In this document: piece by piece, positions 7,112-16,350 of the stretch
How positions within the stretch are numbered: the stretch's first letter is position 1
Layout of the letters: the number at the start of each line of letters is the position of its first letter
Source: Trichormus variabilis 0441
GTDB taxonomy: Bacteria > Cyanobacteriota > Cyanobacteriia > Cyanobacteriales > Nostocaceae
NCBI RefSeq assembly: GCF_009856605.1
Contig: NZ_CP047243.1
Location: 62,001 to 126,000, forward strand
Direction: 5' to 3'
DNA: 64,000 nt
The notes under the pieces: model-generated
The model's database searches: none
Told to the model about the DNA's origin: nothing
Seen by the model: only the letters and a program-made list of their open reading frames with translations
Made by a program: the position numbers and the translations under genes

Positions 7112-8854
7112 ATGACTCTCGAAATTAGGCATTTTGATACTAGGCTAAATCAGTGGATTCATACTGACGGAGATAAAAACAATCCTGGTTCAATTTTAAC
7201 TGAAAAATTAGATAACACTCTACTAGAATTTTACTTTCCAGGTAAAGAATTTTCTTTTGGACATATAGATGAGTATTGTAAAGCAGAAGATTTAAGAAAT
7301 CATCCAGATGGGAATATTCTGTTACTGTCTTCCAAAACAAGGCTATTGTATGGTTCTCCAGAATGTTTACCTGAAATTGAAAAACTTTGTCCAGATAGAA
7401 AAGACAGAGGTGCTTATGGTTCCATTTTTCTAGGTGCTTGTAAAAATTCAATCCATGAAGAATTAAATATCTTGGTTGTTGATGATTCTACTGGAGAAAA
7501 CGGAAAAATATTATCAAATGATTTAGCGTACAAGATGGTAGGTGATTGCTATGGACAAATCACAACCGAACTTTATGACAGATTGACTAAACGAGAAGAA
7601 CAGTCGGACAAAAGTTATCGCGTTATTCAACATCGGTTTGGATGGACTGAACGTGATGGAGAAGATAACAAATATAGATTCGGCAAGGGAACATTAAGAC
7701 CGTCTAAATTAGATAAGCTAAGATATGCAGATTCTAGCAATAAACCCAAAATCGATATAATTCTCCCCCTATCCAGCTTCAAAGGAACAGACAAGGATTG
7801 TCCAGGCGGATCTAGCAAGCCACAAATTAAACCAGGACTCTATAGACAGAAAATCTGGTTAGGAGAAAAGTCACAATCTCAACAAGGTAAAACTGCCATA
7901 TCTCAACTTTTAGCATCGTTTCCTCAAGGTATTAAGGACTTCGCTGAAGAATTAGAGATGCAGGCTCAAAAATTAGCCCAGATGCAGTCCGACCCCAGGA
8001 AAGTAGCTCAACTGTATTGTGAAAAGTATGAAAAACGCAAGGCTTTTACTGAAAAGCAAAAAGTCTTGCTACAGCAGCAAATTACTGAACAGGTTGCTGA
8101 TGGAAAAGTCGCTAAAAAATTAGAGTTTTTAACTAAAAATGAAGATTCAGAAGAATTTGAAATAAGTGATGAGCTTGACGAATCTCCAAAAGAAGATTTG
8201 TTAATGTACAGAATTATTAAAGCTGACTTAATTGGTGGACATAATCAACTTATAGAAACAGAAAAAGTAAGAAAAGAACTAAGTCGATTTGTCCAAAATG
8301 AGTGGTGCGATATTGCAATTGGCAGAGCTATCACATTTGACCGAGCGATGATTATTCCGTCTAAAGAATTGAAAAACGGAGAAATTTGTGTACCTTGGTT
8401 AAATGAAGGGGAAAAAGTTCTAAACTTCCGTTCACCATTCCTAAACTCGAATGGCTTGTGTGTCTCTGTCAATAAGCTGGTGGATGATTATTTAACACCT
8501 GATGGTGAACCACTAGAGGGTATTATCGTAGTCAACGATGAAGACCATAAACGCATATTAGCAAGACTTGAAGCTGACGAAATAGCCCCATTAGAAACCG
8601 AATCAGAACGCCAGGGTAGAGATTTTGACGGTGACTGTATCGGAGTAACACTAGCAAGTAATTACCCCAACTTTACGGCAGAAGCAGAATATAGAAACCA
8701 GAGAGAAAACGCCTATGCTCCTACAGTAAAACTGAAGAAACAATCATTTTATTTACCAGATGGGATACAACCGCCATTTGAAGAAATCGCCATACACATG
8801 AGCGATAGTATTAGCGTGGGCATCATTAATAATTCAGACAAAGCTGATGTTTGA
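7112..8854 (+). CDS. Double-psi beta-barrel RNA polymerase-like protein (DxDGD motif)
   Basis: 580 residues. Residues 504-508 read DFDGD in the context GRDFDGDCIGV, matching the Mg-binding NADFDGDQMAV site of the RNA polymerase beta-prime subunit and the DxDGD site of RdRP/YonO-type two-barrel polymerases. About 75 residues before it, KVLNFRSPFLNSNGL resembles the beta-prime segment VLLNRAPTLHRLGI. After it, IHMSDSISVGIINN resembles the segment after DxDGD in cellular RNA-dependent RNA polymerases. These three landmarks in order support a divergent polymerase fold. It ends only 72 residues after the motif, shorter than known polymerases, and overlaps the next gene by 8 bp (ATGTTTGA), so the original protein may continue there after a frameshift. 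Template and product cannot be told from sequence; loss of activity is possible. Confidence 0.6.
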   Translation: MTLEIRHFDTRLNQWIHTDGDKNNPGSILTEKLDNTLLEFYFPGKEFSFGHIDEYCKAEDLRNHPDGNILLLSSKTRLLYGSPECLPEIEKLCPDRKDRGAYGSIFLGACKNSIHEELNILVVDDSTGENGKILSNDLAYKMVGDCYGQITTELYDRLTKREEQSDKSYRVIQHRFGWTERDGEDNKYRFGKGTLRPSKLDKLRYADSSNKPKIDIILPLSSFKGTDKDCPGGSSKPQIKPGLYRQKIWLGEKSQSQQGKTAISQLLASFPQGIKDFAEELEMQAQKLAQMQSDPRKVAQLYCEKYEKRKAFTEKQKVLLQQQITEQVADGKVAKKLEFLTKNEDSEEFEISDELDESPKEDLLMYRIIKADLIGGHNQLIETEKVRKELSRFVQNEWCDIAIGRAITFDRAMIIPSKELKNGEICVPWLNEGEKVLNFRSPFLNSNGLCVSVNKLVDDYLTPDGEPLEGIIVVNDEDHKRILARLEADEIAPLETESERQGRDFDGDCIGVTLASNYPNFTAEAEYRNQRENAYAPTVKLKKQSFYLPDGIQPPFEEIAIHMSDSISVGIINNSDKADV

Positions 8855-10985
8855 TAAGGCAAACCAGTACGCCCAGAAGTTCCGAGAAAGTATACCATCA
8901 GAGCAGAGATTAGGAGCCGCCGCCGCCGCATGGAGTGTTGGTGCGGCAAGACAGGATGAACTGGAACGTAAAAATGATGGAGAGGAGGAAAATAAACAGT
9001 CTCAAACTGCAATCCAAAAGAAAATACCCAACTTTGTGTTTGCTGCATTTGGAGAAGAAATTGTTTCCCGACTGAGACAATTGCAATTTGATGAAATGAC
9101 ATTAGGGACATTGGGCAGCGAGGCGAACAATTTCAAAGATAAAGTTTGGCATCCCGACGAGAAATACCCGATTGAAATCAGGGCATCTCACCATCCAAGA
9201 GGACATGAGCGCCACGCTTCAAGATTAGTATTCGTACAGGATACTAATGGCGAGTACAAGGAATACGCATCGCTCGAACCAAGAACCGGACAGCTACCAA
9301 TTGGTACTCAAGCTCTGGCTAATATTATCCCTGGTGAAACATACACAGCCAATGCCACGATTGCAGTTCCAGGAAAGCCGGAGGTAAATTTCACTATCAG
9401 AGAAATTGGCAAGTTCGCTTATGCAGGTCAAACCTTCAATGCTGAGTCGGTGAAATTAGAGATTGGCACAAAATCAGTACCTAGTCAAACGGTGAAAATC
9501 AAACTAGACGGTAAAACTCTAGGGGAATTAGATGCTGATTCAATCAAACAGCTGCAACCATTTAATCTTGTTAAAGATGGTCAACCCTTCAACCTCAAGT
9601 TAAAAACAATTTCTGACAAAGAAAATCTGGGATTTGTGCTGGCTGAATCGCCAAACGGAAATCTACTAAGAATCAATAATATTGGACAGTATGACTACAA
9701 AGGGCAAACATTTAATGATGAAAACTATCGCAAGCTGACGTTAGAAGTATCACAAACTCAGGTCAAAGATGCAGTGTTTCTCAATGGTCAGCCGTTGGGT
9801 GTGTTGTTTTTCAAAAAAGACAAGGAAGCTCTTAAAGAACTAGGCGCTTTACAACCGGGAAAGTTGACACAGGTGCAAGCAACCCTCCAAAGTAATTTCT
9901 CGACCACTGTACTGAAAGTAGACCCAGAGAGTATTAAGTATCCCAAAAGTTGGACAAAGGAATCTCAGGCTTTTGGCACTCAAGCACTCAACCAAGAACA
10001 GCAACTTCTCTTAGAAAAGACTGCACCGATATTGCAAAAAATCAAAGAGCGCCCGACGATTCTATTTGCCAGCCGGGAAGATAAAATGCTTGGCATCACA
10101 CAGATGGCAGTTGATAATCACAAGGTGGAGGCTGTAACCAAGTGGTTGACCCAGAAGAATATTGCACTCACTCAGATGCCCCCAGAGGATTTTCCCCTAG
10201 AAACGAAAAAGGGACTGGCGGTATTTAACTTGGTTAATTCAACTATCCCTGAAGAAGTTAGTACGGCGATGACTAAGAAATTTGGCGCAGTGATTGAATC
10301 ACTTCAAGAGTATCAGGATGTAGTGCGATCGCTGCCGAACCGTCCTGAGTCTTTACAGCCGTCACAGCCGTTTCCTCAAGTTGAACAACAGACTTCGCCA
10401 AATCCACCCGCATCCACACCAATATTTGCACCATCAACAAACGAAGTTGTAATTACAGGTAATACTAACATTTCCTCCCCTGCCTCCCCTGCTTCCTCCG
10501 CTCCCCCTACCTCTCCTACTCCCCCCGTGACAATTGAAGACCTACGCAATTGGTACAACAATGCTCATAACTTAGGAAAGCCTGATGAATACAAAAATCG
10601 CATCGTGGAAATAGGCAATGCCTTTAAAGCGGGTCAGCCCTTATCTGTTCAAGCTTACGCCGCGATGCAGCAAGATAACTTGGACTTGGAGAACATCAGT
10701 CGGCTCACCGAAATGGCGCAAAGGATTGGCATGGTTTGGGGACAGCCTGCCCAAGATGGTTTTACTATGGTTCGGGGCAAAGTTTACGATTTGGCTTACA
10801 ACGGAGATCGCAAAGATTTAGTGATTGCCCAAAAAGATGGTGAAGTAGTTTTCAGGCTGGAATCTGGGAGAGTGCAAATTAATCAAGTTACACCACAGGT
10901 ATTACAAGCTTTTGAGCAAGCGAATAATCAGGCTCAGGCAGTTTTGGCAAAGTCTAAGGTTCAAGAGACAGAAATTCAGCAGTAG
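8847..10985 (+). CDS. Large hypothetical partner of the polymerase-like gene
   Basis: 712 residues starting MFDKANQYAQKF inside the end of the polymerase-like gene (8-bp overlap), implying translational coupling or a split ancestral gene. It is not recognised. It holds two related modules (FAYAGQTFNAESVKLEI near residue 190 and YDYKGQTFNDENYRKLTLEV near residue 280), each followed by an LxGxxLG strand, so a beta-rich repeated domain is likely. A Pro/Ser/Thr linker (about residues 500-565, low-complexity CCTCCCC DNA) leads to a C-terminal domain ending in a coiled coil. No catalytic motif was identified. If it is the continuation of the polymerase, its first ~100 residues would supply the missing C-terminal helices. 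Confidence 0.55.
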   Translation: MFDKANQYAQKFRESIPSEQRLGAAAAAWSVGAARQDELERKNDGEEENKQSQTAIQKKIPNFVFAAFGEEIVSRLRQLQFDEMTLGTLGSEANNFKDKVWHPDEKYPIEIRASHHPRGHERHASRLVFVQDTNGEYKEYASLEPRTGQLPIGTQALANIIPGETYTANATIAVPGKPEVNFTIREIGKFAYAGQTFNAESVKLEIGTKSVPSQTVKIKLDGKTLGELDADSIKQLQPFNLVKDGQPFNLKLKTISDKENLGFVLAESPNGNLLRINNIGQYDYKGQTFNDENYRKLTLEVSQTQVKDAVFLNGQPLGVLFFKKDKEALKELGALQPGKLTQVQATLQSNFSTTVLKVDPESIKYPKSWTKESQAFGTQALNQEQQLLLEKTAPILQKIKERPTILFASREDKMLGITQMAVDNHKVEAVTKWLTQKNIALTQMPPEDFPLETKKGLAVFNLVNSTIPEEVSTAMTKKFGAVIESLQEYQDVVRSLPNRPESLQPSQPFPQVEQQTSPNPPASTPIFAPSTNEVVITGNTNISSPASPASSAPPTSPTPPVTIEDLRNWYNNAHNLGKPDEYKNRIVEIGNAFKAGQPLSVQAYAAMQQDNLDLENISRLTEMAQRIGMVWGQPAQDGFTMVRGKVYDLAYNGDRKDLVIAQKDGEVVFRLESGRVQINQVTPQVLQAFEQANNQAQAVLAKSKVQETEIQQ

Positions 10986-11088
10986 TCTTTAGAACAAAAT
11001 TAATTATGGCAGCAACAGATTTAGAACAAGCGCAGATTTTATAAAATCAAAATATGGAACACATTAACCCTAAAAACTTGGAGTTTGT

Positions 11089-11469
11089 ATGAAATTATCT
11101 GATTTATCATTAGAAACTCTAGAAAGAATTAAGTCGGTTAGATGGGATAGGATTATTGAAAAGCACGAAGGCCCAGAAGATTGGGAATCTGTTTTGAAAT
11201 ATGAGGAGTCAGAATTTATCGAAATTGAAGGGTGTCCAGTATTATTACCTGTAGATAAATCACATCATCCAAATATACGTGTATTGCGTGCAATTTGGAG
11301 CGAAGGAAAAAATTCTGTTACTTTGTTTCTCTCGGATACTACCTATGAAGATGACCCCTTTTTCTCTGGTTTTATGGCAGTATGCGATCGCTTGAAGAAT
11401 GAGGAGTTTTTCATAGCGATTGTGTATCATGAATGGTTTATTATTGAAAGAGCAGAAGTTCTTCAATAG
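11089..11469 (+). CDS. Small hypothetical protein
   Basis: 126 residues, acidic and mixed alpha/beta (VTLFLSDTTYEDDPFFSGFMAVCDR, then FFIAIVYHEWFIIERAEVL). It is not recognised. A GGAG precedes the ATG by 7 bases. It has no signal peptide or membrane helix. It lies in the plus-strand series with the polymerase-like genes, 103 bp after the 712-residue gene. The layout resembles small immunity or DUF-type proteins, but nothing proves that. Confidence 0.5.
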   Translation: MKLSDLSLETLERIKSVRWDRIIEKHEGPEDWESVLKYEESEFIEIEGCPVLLPVDKSHHPNIRVLRAIWSEGKNSVTLFLSDTTYEDDPFFSGFMAVCDRLKNEEFFIAIVYHEWFIIERAEVLQ

Positions 11470-11605
11470 ATATTCTAAAAGTGATAGGTCGATAGATAGA
11501 AGGCAGATATATTTTGGAAACACAGTTATTCAATTCGGATGTTTAAATAACATAGCCGATTTTTTTGGAGTTTGTTATAAAATAACTAACTAGAATGATA
11601 CTTAG

Positions 11606-12994
11606 ATGCAATTAAAAACTCCGCCGCAAAACATACTCTCCACACTGTTAGCATTACGTGATTATTACGCACCCCTCGTAGAAGAGTATGAAAGGTTATA
11701 CACACAAGCTAAGGATAACCTCAATCATGTAGAAGCGTTATTAGCAAACTGGCCTGCAAAGTCAAGCGAACAGATGAATCGCTTAAAACCAGAGCAGGTG
11801 GCTGCTGCGGTCACGGCGAATGAAAAAAGGAAGGACGCTTTAAATGGCAACCAGAACAATTTAGAAACTGAGACTAACTTAACCCAAAACGTAGAAACAG
11901 AGTATTTATCTCTATCACAGGAAGAGATTAATGTCCAGCTAGAGATCCCACAGTTAGATGTTATTGCTGTGGAAACCACATCCTCATACAATAGCAATGC
12001 GATTAGTGAAGCTGAAACCACCGCAGTAAAATCTAACCCGACTCAAGAAAACTCATCTTTAGATTCTGGGGAAGACACTTTAGAAACACAGGGAGAGCAA
12101 GAAGAAACTAATGATATACAACAGCCAGTCGCAGACACGATAGAAACTGACATATCATCTGTAAGCCAGGAAGATAATGAAGAGTTAGTTATTGATGAAT
12201 CAGCTACAGTTGTCCAAGAGGACTTATCCTCAGACAATAACAATAACATTGTAGAAACTGAGGATGTCTCCGAGGCAGCCACAGACATTATAGAAACCGA
12301 GAGTTCATCAACAGCCACCGAAAACGAACATCAACAGCCACAATCAATATCTAGCGAACAAGAGAACGCACAGCAAACTCAGGACAAACAGCGTTCTTTG
12401 GGAGAGATTCCTATGCTGGAGGAATACTTTGGACTCAGCCGCATAGAAGCAGTAGAAAAGCTACTCCAAAAACATCAAGGCAATATATGTCATGTGGATT
12501 TTGTGGCGCGTGCGCTGTATGCGGAGTTAGAGCCAAGTATTTGGAAGATAGTTAGAGGTAGAGTCCAATCAACACTAACTCAGGGGAAAAATAGCGGCAG
12601 ATGGTTTTTGGTTCCAGGGAAGTCGGGTTATTACACCATAAATTTAAAATTGCTTAAGTCGAATCGTAAAAGTAGTTCTTCCCAGCCAGAAAACAAGAAA
12701 AAACCGTCTCTTCAATCCAAAGCGAATACTGTGCCAATGGTGGGGGAATTTGAGGGCAAGTTTGTAATTGATGCGCTGACTACTATGCTGCAACAAAACC
12801 CAGGGAAAGTGTTTAATGTGGCTCAAGTGATGGAAGCACTGTATGGAGAACTAGACCCGGATGAAATCAAGGAAGTAAAAACCAGTGTACTTAATGAATT
12901 GTCACGAGGTCATCGTACAGGCATATTCTCCAGAGTGCCAGGGGAAAAAGGTGTTTACACTTGGGATGTTAAGTTACTTTCTACAGGGAAGTAG
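11606..12994 (+). CDS. Tandem winged-helix protein with acidic linker (HARE-HTH-like, tentative)
   Basis: 462 residues. An N-terminal helical segment (~1-70) is followed by ~190 residues of low-complexity acidic linker rich in E, T and S (repeats of VETE, DTIETD). Two homologous C-terminal modules follow: about 272-350 (LSRIEAVEKLLQKHQGNICH ending RWFLVPGKSGYYTI) and about 378-458 (FVIDALTTMLQQNPGKVFN ending FSRVPGEKGVYTW). Each has helices followed by a basic turn and a beta wing, like winged-helix domains; the pattern recalls HARE-HTH modules, which also occur in the RNA polymerase delta subunit. It probably binds DNA and has a disordered tether, and may act with the neighbouring polymerase-like or sigma genes, which is inference. 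Confidence 0.5.
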   Translation: MQLKTPPQNILSTLLALRDYYAPLVEEYERLYTQAKDNLNHVEALLANWPAKSSEQMNRLKPEQVAAAVTANEKRKDALNGNQNNLETETNLTQNVETEYLSLSQEEINVQLEIPQLDVIAVETTSSYNSNAISEAETTAVKSNPTQENSSLDSGEDTLETQGEQEETNDIQQPVADTIETDISSVSQEDNEELVIDESATVVQEDLSSDNNNNIVETEDVSEAATDIIETESSSTATENEHQQPQSISSEQENAQQTQDKQRSLGEIPMLEEYFGLSRIEAVEKLLQKHQGNICHVDFVARALYAELEPSIWKIVRGRVQSTLTQGKNSGRWFLVPGKSGYYTINLKLLKSNRKSSSSQPENKKKPSLQSKANTVPMVGEFEGKFVIDALTTMLQQNPGKVFNVAQVMEALYGELDPDEIKEVKTSVLNELSRGHRTGIFSRVPGEKGVYTWDVKLLSTGK

Positions 12995-13123
12995 ACAGTC
13001 AAAGATTGAGATTGCCAGCATAAGTATTGAAATTCAGCATTAACTTTTTTTTAAAAAATCTTCCGGGGGATGATAAGGAAAAACTTGTTCAATTATGCTT
13101 AAAAAAGATAGTATTTATCAGCA

Positions 13124-13741
13124 ATGATTAATTTACAAAAACTAATTCGATCTGTAATTTTAGGCGTGGGGTTGGCTGTCATCACGCCCCAATTTTCTGC
13201 TGCCCTAGCGAAGGAGAAGATAGTTACCCTTGCCCAAGTAACAAATAACTGGCCAGTAGTTAAATCAGCAGGGCTATCCCCAGATATGGATGTGCCTTGG
13301 TCGAAACCAGTGAGAATTACAGACCTTTTTGAAGGAGAGTTGTTTGGATTTTTTGACCGCAACTCAATAGGAGGTTCAGCTCGTGAGGGTTCAAAGCAAG
13401 TGATTAGCTTGTGGACACCCCAAAGTATTCGGGTATTAACAACTATAAATTCGTATCAAGCAACCTCGTCTTTTTACACTGTAGGGCGCAGATATTTTAG
13501 ACCTGATTATGTACAATTTAGCACTAGCAAGAAAGTGGATAGATTATTGCTGAAAGTGAGACAGCAGATTTTTCAATTAGAGGGAGTAAACAATCAGTTT
13601 GCTATTACTAGAGAATTAGCAACAGCTTTAAAAAATGCTCCTGAAGAAAACTTAAACATCAGACTGGTATTAGAAGGAGGTCAAAGTATTGACAGCGAAA
13701 TTGGTACACAAACAGTCAAAGCTTGGCGAAACATCTATTGA
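13124..13741 (+). CDS. Exported hypothetical protein
   Basis: 205 residues with a Sec-type signal peptide: basic start (MINLQKLIRS), hydrophobic core (VILGVGLAVITPQF), then a likely AxA site SAALAKE near residue 30. The mature part is beta-rich and of unknown family (INSYQATSSFYTVGRRYFRPDY in the middle). It presumably acts in the periplasm. It stands between the winged-helix gene and the sigma factor, 129 bp and 114 bp away, so it is probably transcribed on its own. Confidence 0.55.
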   Translation: MINLQKLIRSVILGVGLAVITPQFSAALAKEKIVTLAQVTNNWPVVKSAGLSPDMDVPWSKPVRITDLFEGELFGFFDRNSIGGSAREGSKQVISLWTPQSIRVLTTINSYQATSSFYTVGRRYFRPDYVQFSTSKKVDRLLLKVRQQIFQLEGVNNQFAITRELATALKNAPEENLNIRLVLEGGQSIDSEIGTQTVKAWRNIY

Positions 13742-13855
13742 GTTAGTGCAAACTGCTTCAAGATATCTTTTCAAATATCGTGCAAGGGAAAATTTTTCGG
13801 TTATTTGCTATATACTTTTAAGTTCATCTGGTTGCCGAGAAAAACTTAAAATTGT

Positions 13856-14806
13856 ATGTCCAGCCTAAGTTCTGATTTGATACGCATCTATTTGCAAGAA
13901 ATTGGTCAGTTTCCTTTGTTAACTTCTGATCAGGAAATAACTTATGGCAGGCAAGTACAGCAAATGATTGCCATCCAAGAGCAACAGCAGCAGCTTAGTC
14001 AACAATTACATCGAGAACCAACAACGGCAGAATTAGCGAATTTCCTCAACACAACCCAAGCCCAAGTCAATCAAATACTTGAGCTTGGTCAACGAGCCAA
14101 GCAAAAGATGATCACCGCAAATTTGAGGCTGGTAGTTTCTATCGCCAAAAAATATCAGCGCCGTAACTTAGAGTTCTTAGATTTAGTTCAAGAAGGTGCG
14201 ATTGGCTTGCAAAGGGGGATAGAAAAGTTTGACCCTAATCGTGGTTACAAGTTGTCAACCTACGCATATTGGTGGGTAACGCAAGCAATTACCAGAGCGA
14301 TCGCCGAAAAATCTCGCACAGTCAGGCTACCGATTCACGTTAACGAAAAACTCAATCAAATTAAGAAGGTACAGCGAGAATTTTTTCAAACGCTAGGTCG
14401 CCGTCCTAGTGTGGCAGAAATTGCCCAAAAATTAGAGTTAGAACCCAGCCAAATTCGAGAATACCTCAAGGTTGCCAGTGGGACGATTTCTCTAGATTTA
14501 AAGGTAGGGGATAACCAGGAAACAGAATTGAGCGAACTTTTAGCCTCGGAGGGTGTTTCGCCAAATGAAAATACTACTCACGAAATGTTGCGCCAAGACC
14601 TAAGTGATTTGTTAGCATCACTCAAACCGATGCAACGCGAAGTATTAATTTTACGCTTTGGTTTGTTGGATAATCAAGAGCAAAGTTTAGCCCAAATTAG
14701 CGAAAAGCTAAATCTTAGCCGAGAGCGAGTGCGCCAAATCCAGCAAAAAGCAATGACTGCTCTGCGTCGTCAACAGCCATCGATTGGGCAGTATCTCACT
14801 TCTTGA
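13856..14806 (+). CDS. Group 2 RNA polymerase sigma-70 factor (SigB/SigD-type)
   Basis: 316 residues. Region 1.2 is DLIRIYLQEIGQFPLL. Region 2 is at ~88-150: NLRLVVSIAKKYQRRN, then FLDLVQEGAIGLQRGIEKFDP and the -10-binding YKLSTYAYWWVTQAITRAI. Region 3 holds GRRPSVAEIAQKL. Region 4.2 is the HTH ending LNLSRERVRQIQQKAMTALR. It lacks the long region 1.1 of the main sigma factor, as in cyanobacterial group 2 factors, which direct core polymerase to stress or adaptation promoters and are also found on Anabaena plasmids. It may serve the host polymerase; any link to the upstream polymerase-like gene is speculation. Confidence 0.93.
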   Translation: MSSLSSDLIRIYLQEIGQFPLLTSDQEITYGRQVQQMIAIQEQQQQLSQQLHREPTTAELANFLNTTQAQVNQILELGQRAKQKMITANLRLVVSIAKKYQRRNLEFLDLVQEGAIGLQRGIEKFDPNRGYKLSTYAYWWVTQAITRAIAEKSRTVRLPIHVNEKLNQIKKVQREFFQTLGRRPSVAEIAQKLELEPSQIREYLKVASGTISLDLKVGDNQETELSELLASEGVSPNENTTHEMLRQDLSDLLASLKPMQREVLILRFGLLDNQEQSLAQISEKLNLSRERVRQIQQKAMTALRRQQPSIGQYLTS

Positions 14807-14937
14807 AACCGATATTTTCTCTGTGTGTCAGTTAGTGAAAGAAATACTGTTGTACATCGCTTTATTTTAAAGACAAAAAATAGCAAGATTGAATGGTGTA
14901 GCTTGATATTTTGATTCTAGAAATCTAAAGGTATATT

Positions 14938-15396
14938 ATGAATATTAACTATCAAAAAGCCGCATTTTGCGATCTAAATCTTGTTTTGGAACTAGTTGAA
15001 GAGTTTCATGAAACTGAAAAGTTACCATTTGACAAAACTAGCGATCGCCATGTACTTGTACAGTTTTTGAGCAATGACTTTTTTGGACAAATATGGTTGA
15101 TTAAGCAAGACAATGAGGTCATTGGCTATATTGTTTTGACGCTAGGTTACAGCCTTGAATACCGAGGTCGAGATGCTTTTATAGATGAATTTTATCTTCG
15201 TCCAAAGCATCGAGGACAAGGTATTGGTACGCAGACTTTGATGTTTGCAGAGAAAATTTGCCATAGTTTAGGAGTTCAAGCCCTTCATCTAGAGGTAGAT
15301 TTTGAAAACCCAAAAGCCCAACGCCTTTATCATCGAGTTGGCTATCAAAAACACGAGCGTTTTCTAATGACGAAGCTCCTGAATGGAGAAGTTTGA
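14938..15396 (+). CDS. GNAT-family N-acetyltransferase
   Basis: 152 residues. The acetyl-CoA-binding motif A is IDEFYLRPKHRGQGIGTQTLMFAEK (about residues 82-106, with the R/Q-x-x-G-x-G/A core RGQGIG). Motif B is ALHLEVDFENPKAQRLYHRVGY. It transfers acetyl from acetyl-CoA to an amine; the substrate cannot be told. The start is at the ATG at the end of an AAGGTATATT leader. It is a single-gene unit, followed by an IS5-like remnant. Confidence 0.88.
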   Translation: MNINYQKAAFCDLNLVLELVEEFHETEKLPFDKTSDRHVLVQFLSNDFFGQIWLIKQDNEVIGYIVLTLGYSLEYRGRDAFIDEFYLRPKHRGQGIGTQTLMFAEKICHSLGVQALHLEVDFENPKAQRLYHRVGYQKHERFLMTKLLNGEV

Positions 15397-15411
15397 ATAA
15401 GGATTCAGCAC

Positions 15412-15544
15412 TTTAGGGAAGCATCATAGGCTTTCCAATTCTTAACTTTATACTGTGCTTTCGTCTTCATCTCTGGGCGCTTGCGGCGAGCGAACATAGG
15501 CGATAGGTAAAATTTACCATTTTGTCTATTTACGCAACAACGCC
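15412..15544 (-). repeat. IS5-like end remnant, inverted copy of 20002-20145
   Basis: Read on the minus strand, this starts with GGCGTTGTTGCG and continues about 130 bases, closely matching the plus strand from 20002. It includes the start of a decayed transposase (LKNWKAYDASLK). Together the two copies form long inverted repeats bounding the MOSC/SprT/IscB/GFA segment. Confidence 0.75.
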
Positions 15545-15546
15545 TT

Positions 15547-16329
15547 TTAAATTAGATAATATTTCTCATCTTGATATAAATATTTACTATAATCTACAAA
15601 GTATTTAATGAAACTATTAGATGAATATAAATTATTTATAATAATACCTTCTGATTCTAACTTATTCTTTTGATTAGGAGAATATTTTGTCAAATAGCCT
15701 TGAGAATCTAATATTCTATGTATTGGATAATTATCGTCTGATGCCTTTTTAAGATATGTAGGGATAGCTCTAATATAGCTTTTATCTACTCCAATTGCTT
15801 CAAGTATATGTTTGTATGTAACTACTTTACCTGCGGGTATTTTTACGATAAATTCAAGAAAGCGTTCATAAGGATTTTCAGATAAGGCTGGAAATTTACC
15901 AGTTTGAATTTGAAAATCATTTCCCACACGAATAAAGCCTGAATTAATAACTACACCTAAAATTCCTCTTTTAGCGTGGAGACTTTTTAAAGTATCAACT
16001 AAATGCGCTATACGTTTACACGGTTCACAATAAAAAGTTAAGCGAATAGCGGCCCCACTATCAAAACTTATTACAGAACCAGGAATGAAATCATTAGATT
16101 TTATCTCTGAAACAACAATATTTTCTCGGAATTTTCCTGGTGGAATTCCGAAGTCTACAATATCTTCATACTTAACAATTAAGACTTGTCTGGGACTAAT
16201 GGGATTAGCATTGACATCTTCTTCAATACCATGACCGATTTTCAAGTTGATTTCTTCAACTTCCTTCATGGCTAAACCCTGCCTCTGTTTGATGAAAAGA
16301 TGTAAAATATAACTGTTATTACTAGACAT
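15547..16329 (-). CDS. MOSC domain fused to alkyltransferase-like (ATL) DNA-binding domain
   Basis: 260 residues. About residues 20-145 are a MOSC domain, including the conserved EPC-R site as CEPCKRI (101-107); MOSC domains handle sulfur or molybdenum-cofactor chemistry. Residues ~153-235 resemble the DNA-binding domain of O6-alkylguanine methyltransferase: GKVVTYKHIL (168-177), RAIPTYLKKAS recognition helix, then PIHR (202-205). The methyl-accepting Cys of PCHR is replaced by Ile, as in alkyltransferase-like proteins that bind alkylated bases without repairing them. The fusion is unusual. It is divergent from the SprT-like gene with 21 bp between starts, so both may be one damage-response unit. 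Confidence 0.7.
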   Translation of the reverse strand: MSSNNSYILHLFIKQRQGLAMKEVEEINLKIGHGIEEDVNANPISPRQVLIVKYEDIVDFGIPPGKFRENIVVSEIKSNDFIPGSVISFDSGAAIRLTFYCEPCKRIAHLVDTLKSLHAKRGILGVVINSGFIRVGNDFQIQTGKFPALSENPYERFLEFIVKIPAGKVVTYKHILEAIGVDKSYIRAIPTYLKKASDDNYPIHRILDSQGYLTKYSPNQKNKLESEGIIINNLYSSNSFIKYFVDYSKYLYQDEKYYLI

Positions 16330-16350
16330 ACGCTGATAATTAACCTAAAA

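Noticed and set aside
13856..14806. Calling the sigma factor a dedicated factor of the polymerase-like gene
   Set aside because: Its regions 2 and 4 are those of ordinary group 2 cyanobacterial sigma factors that use host core polymerase; no specific link is visible.
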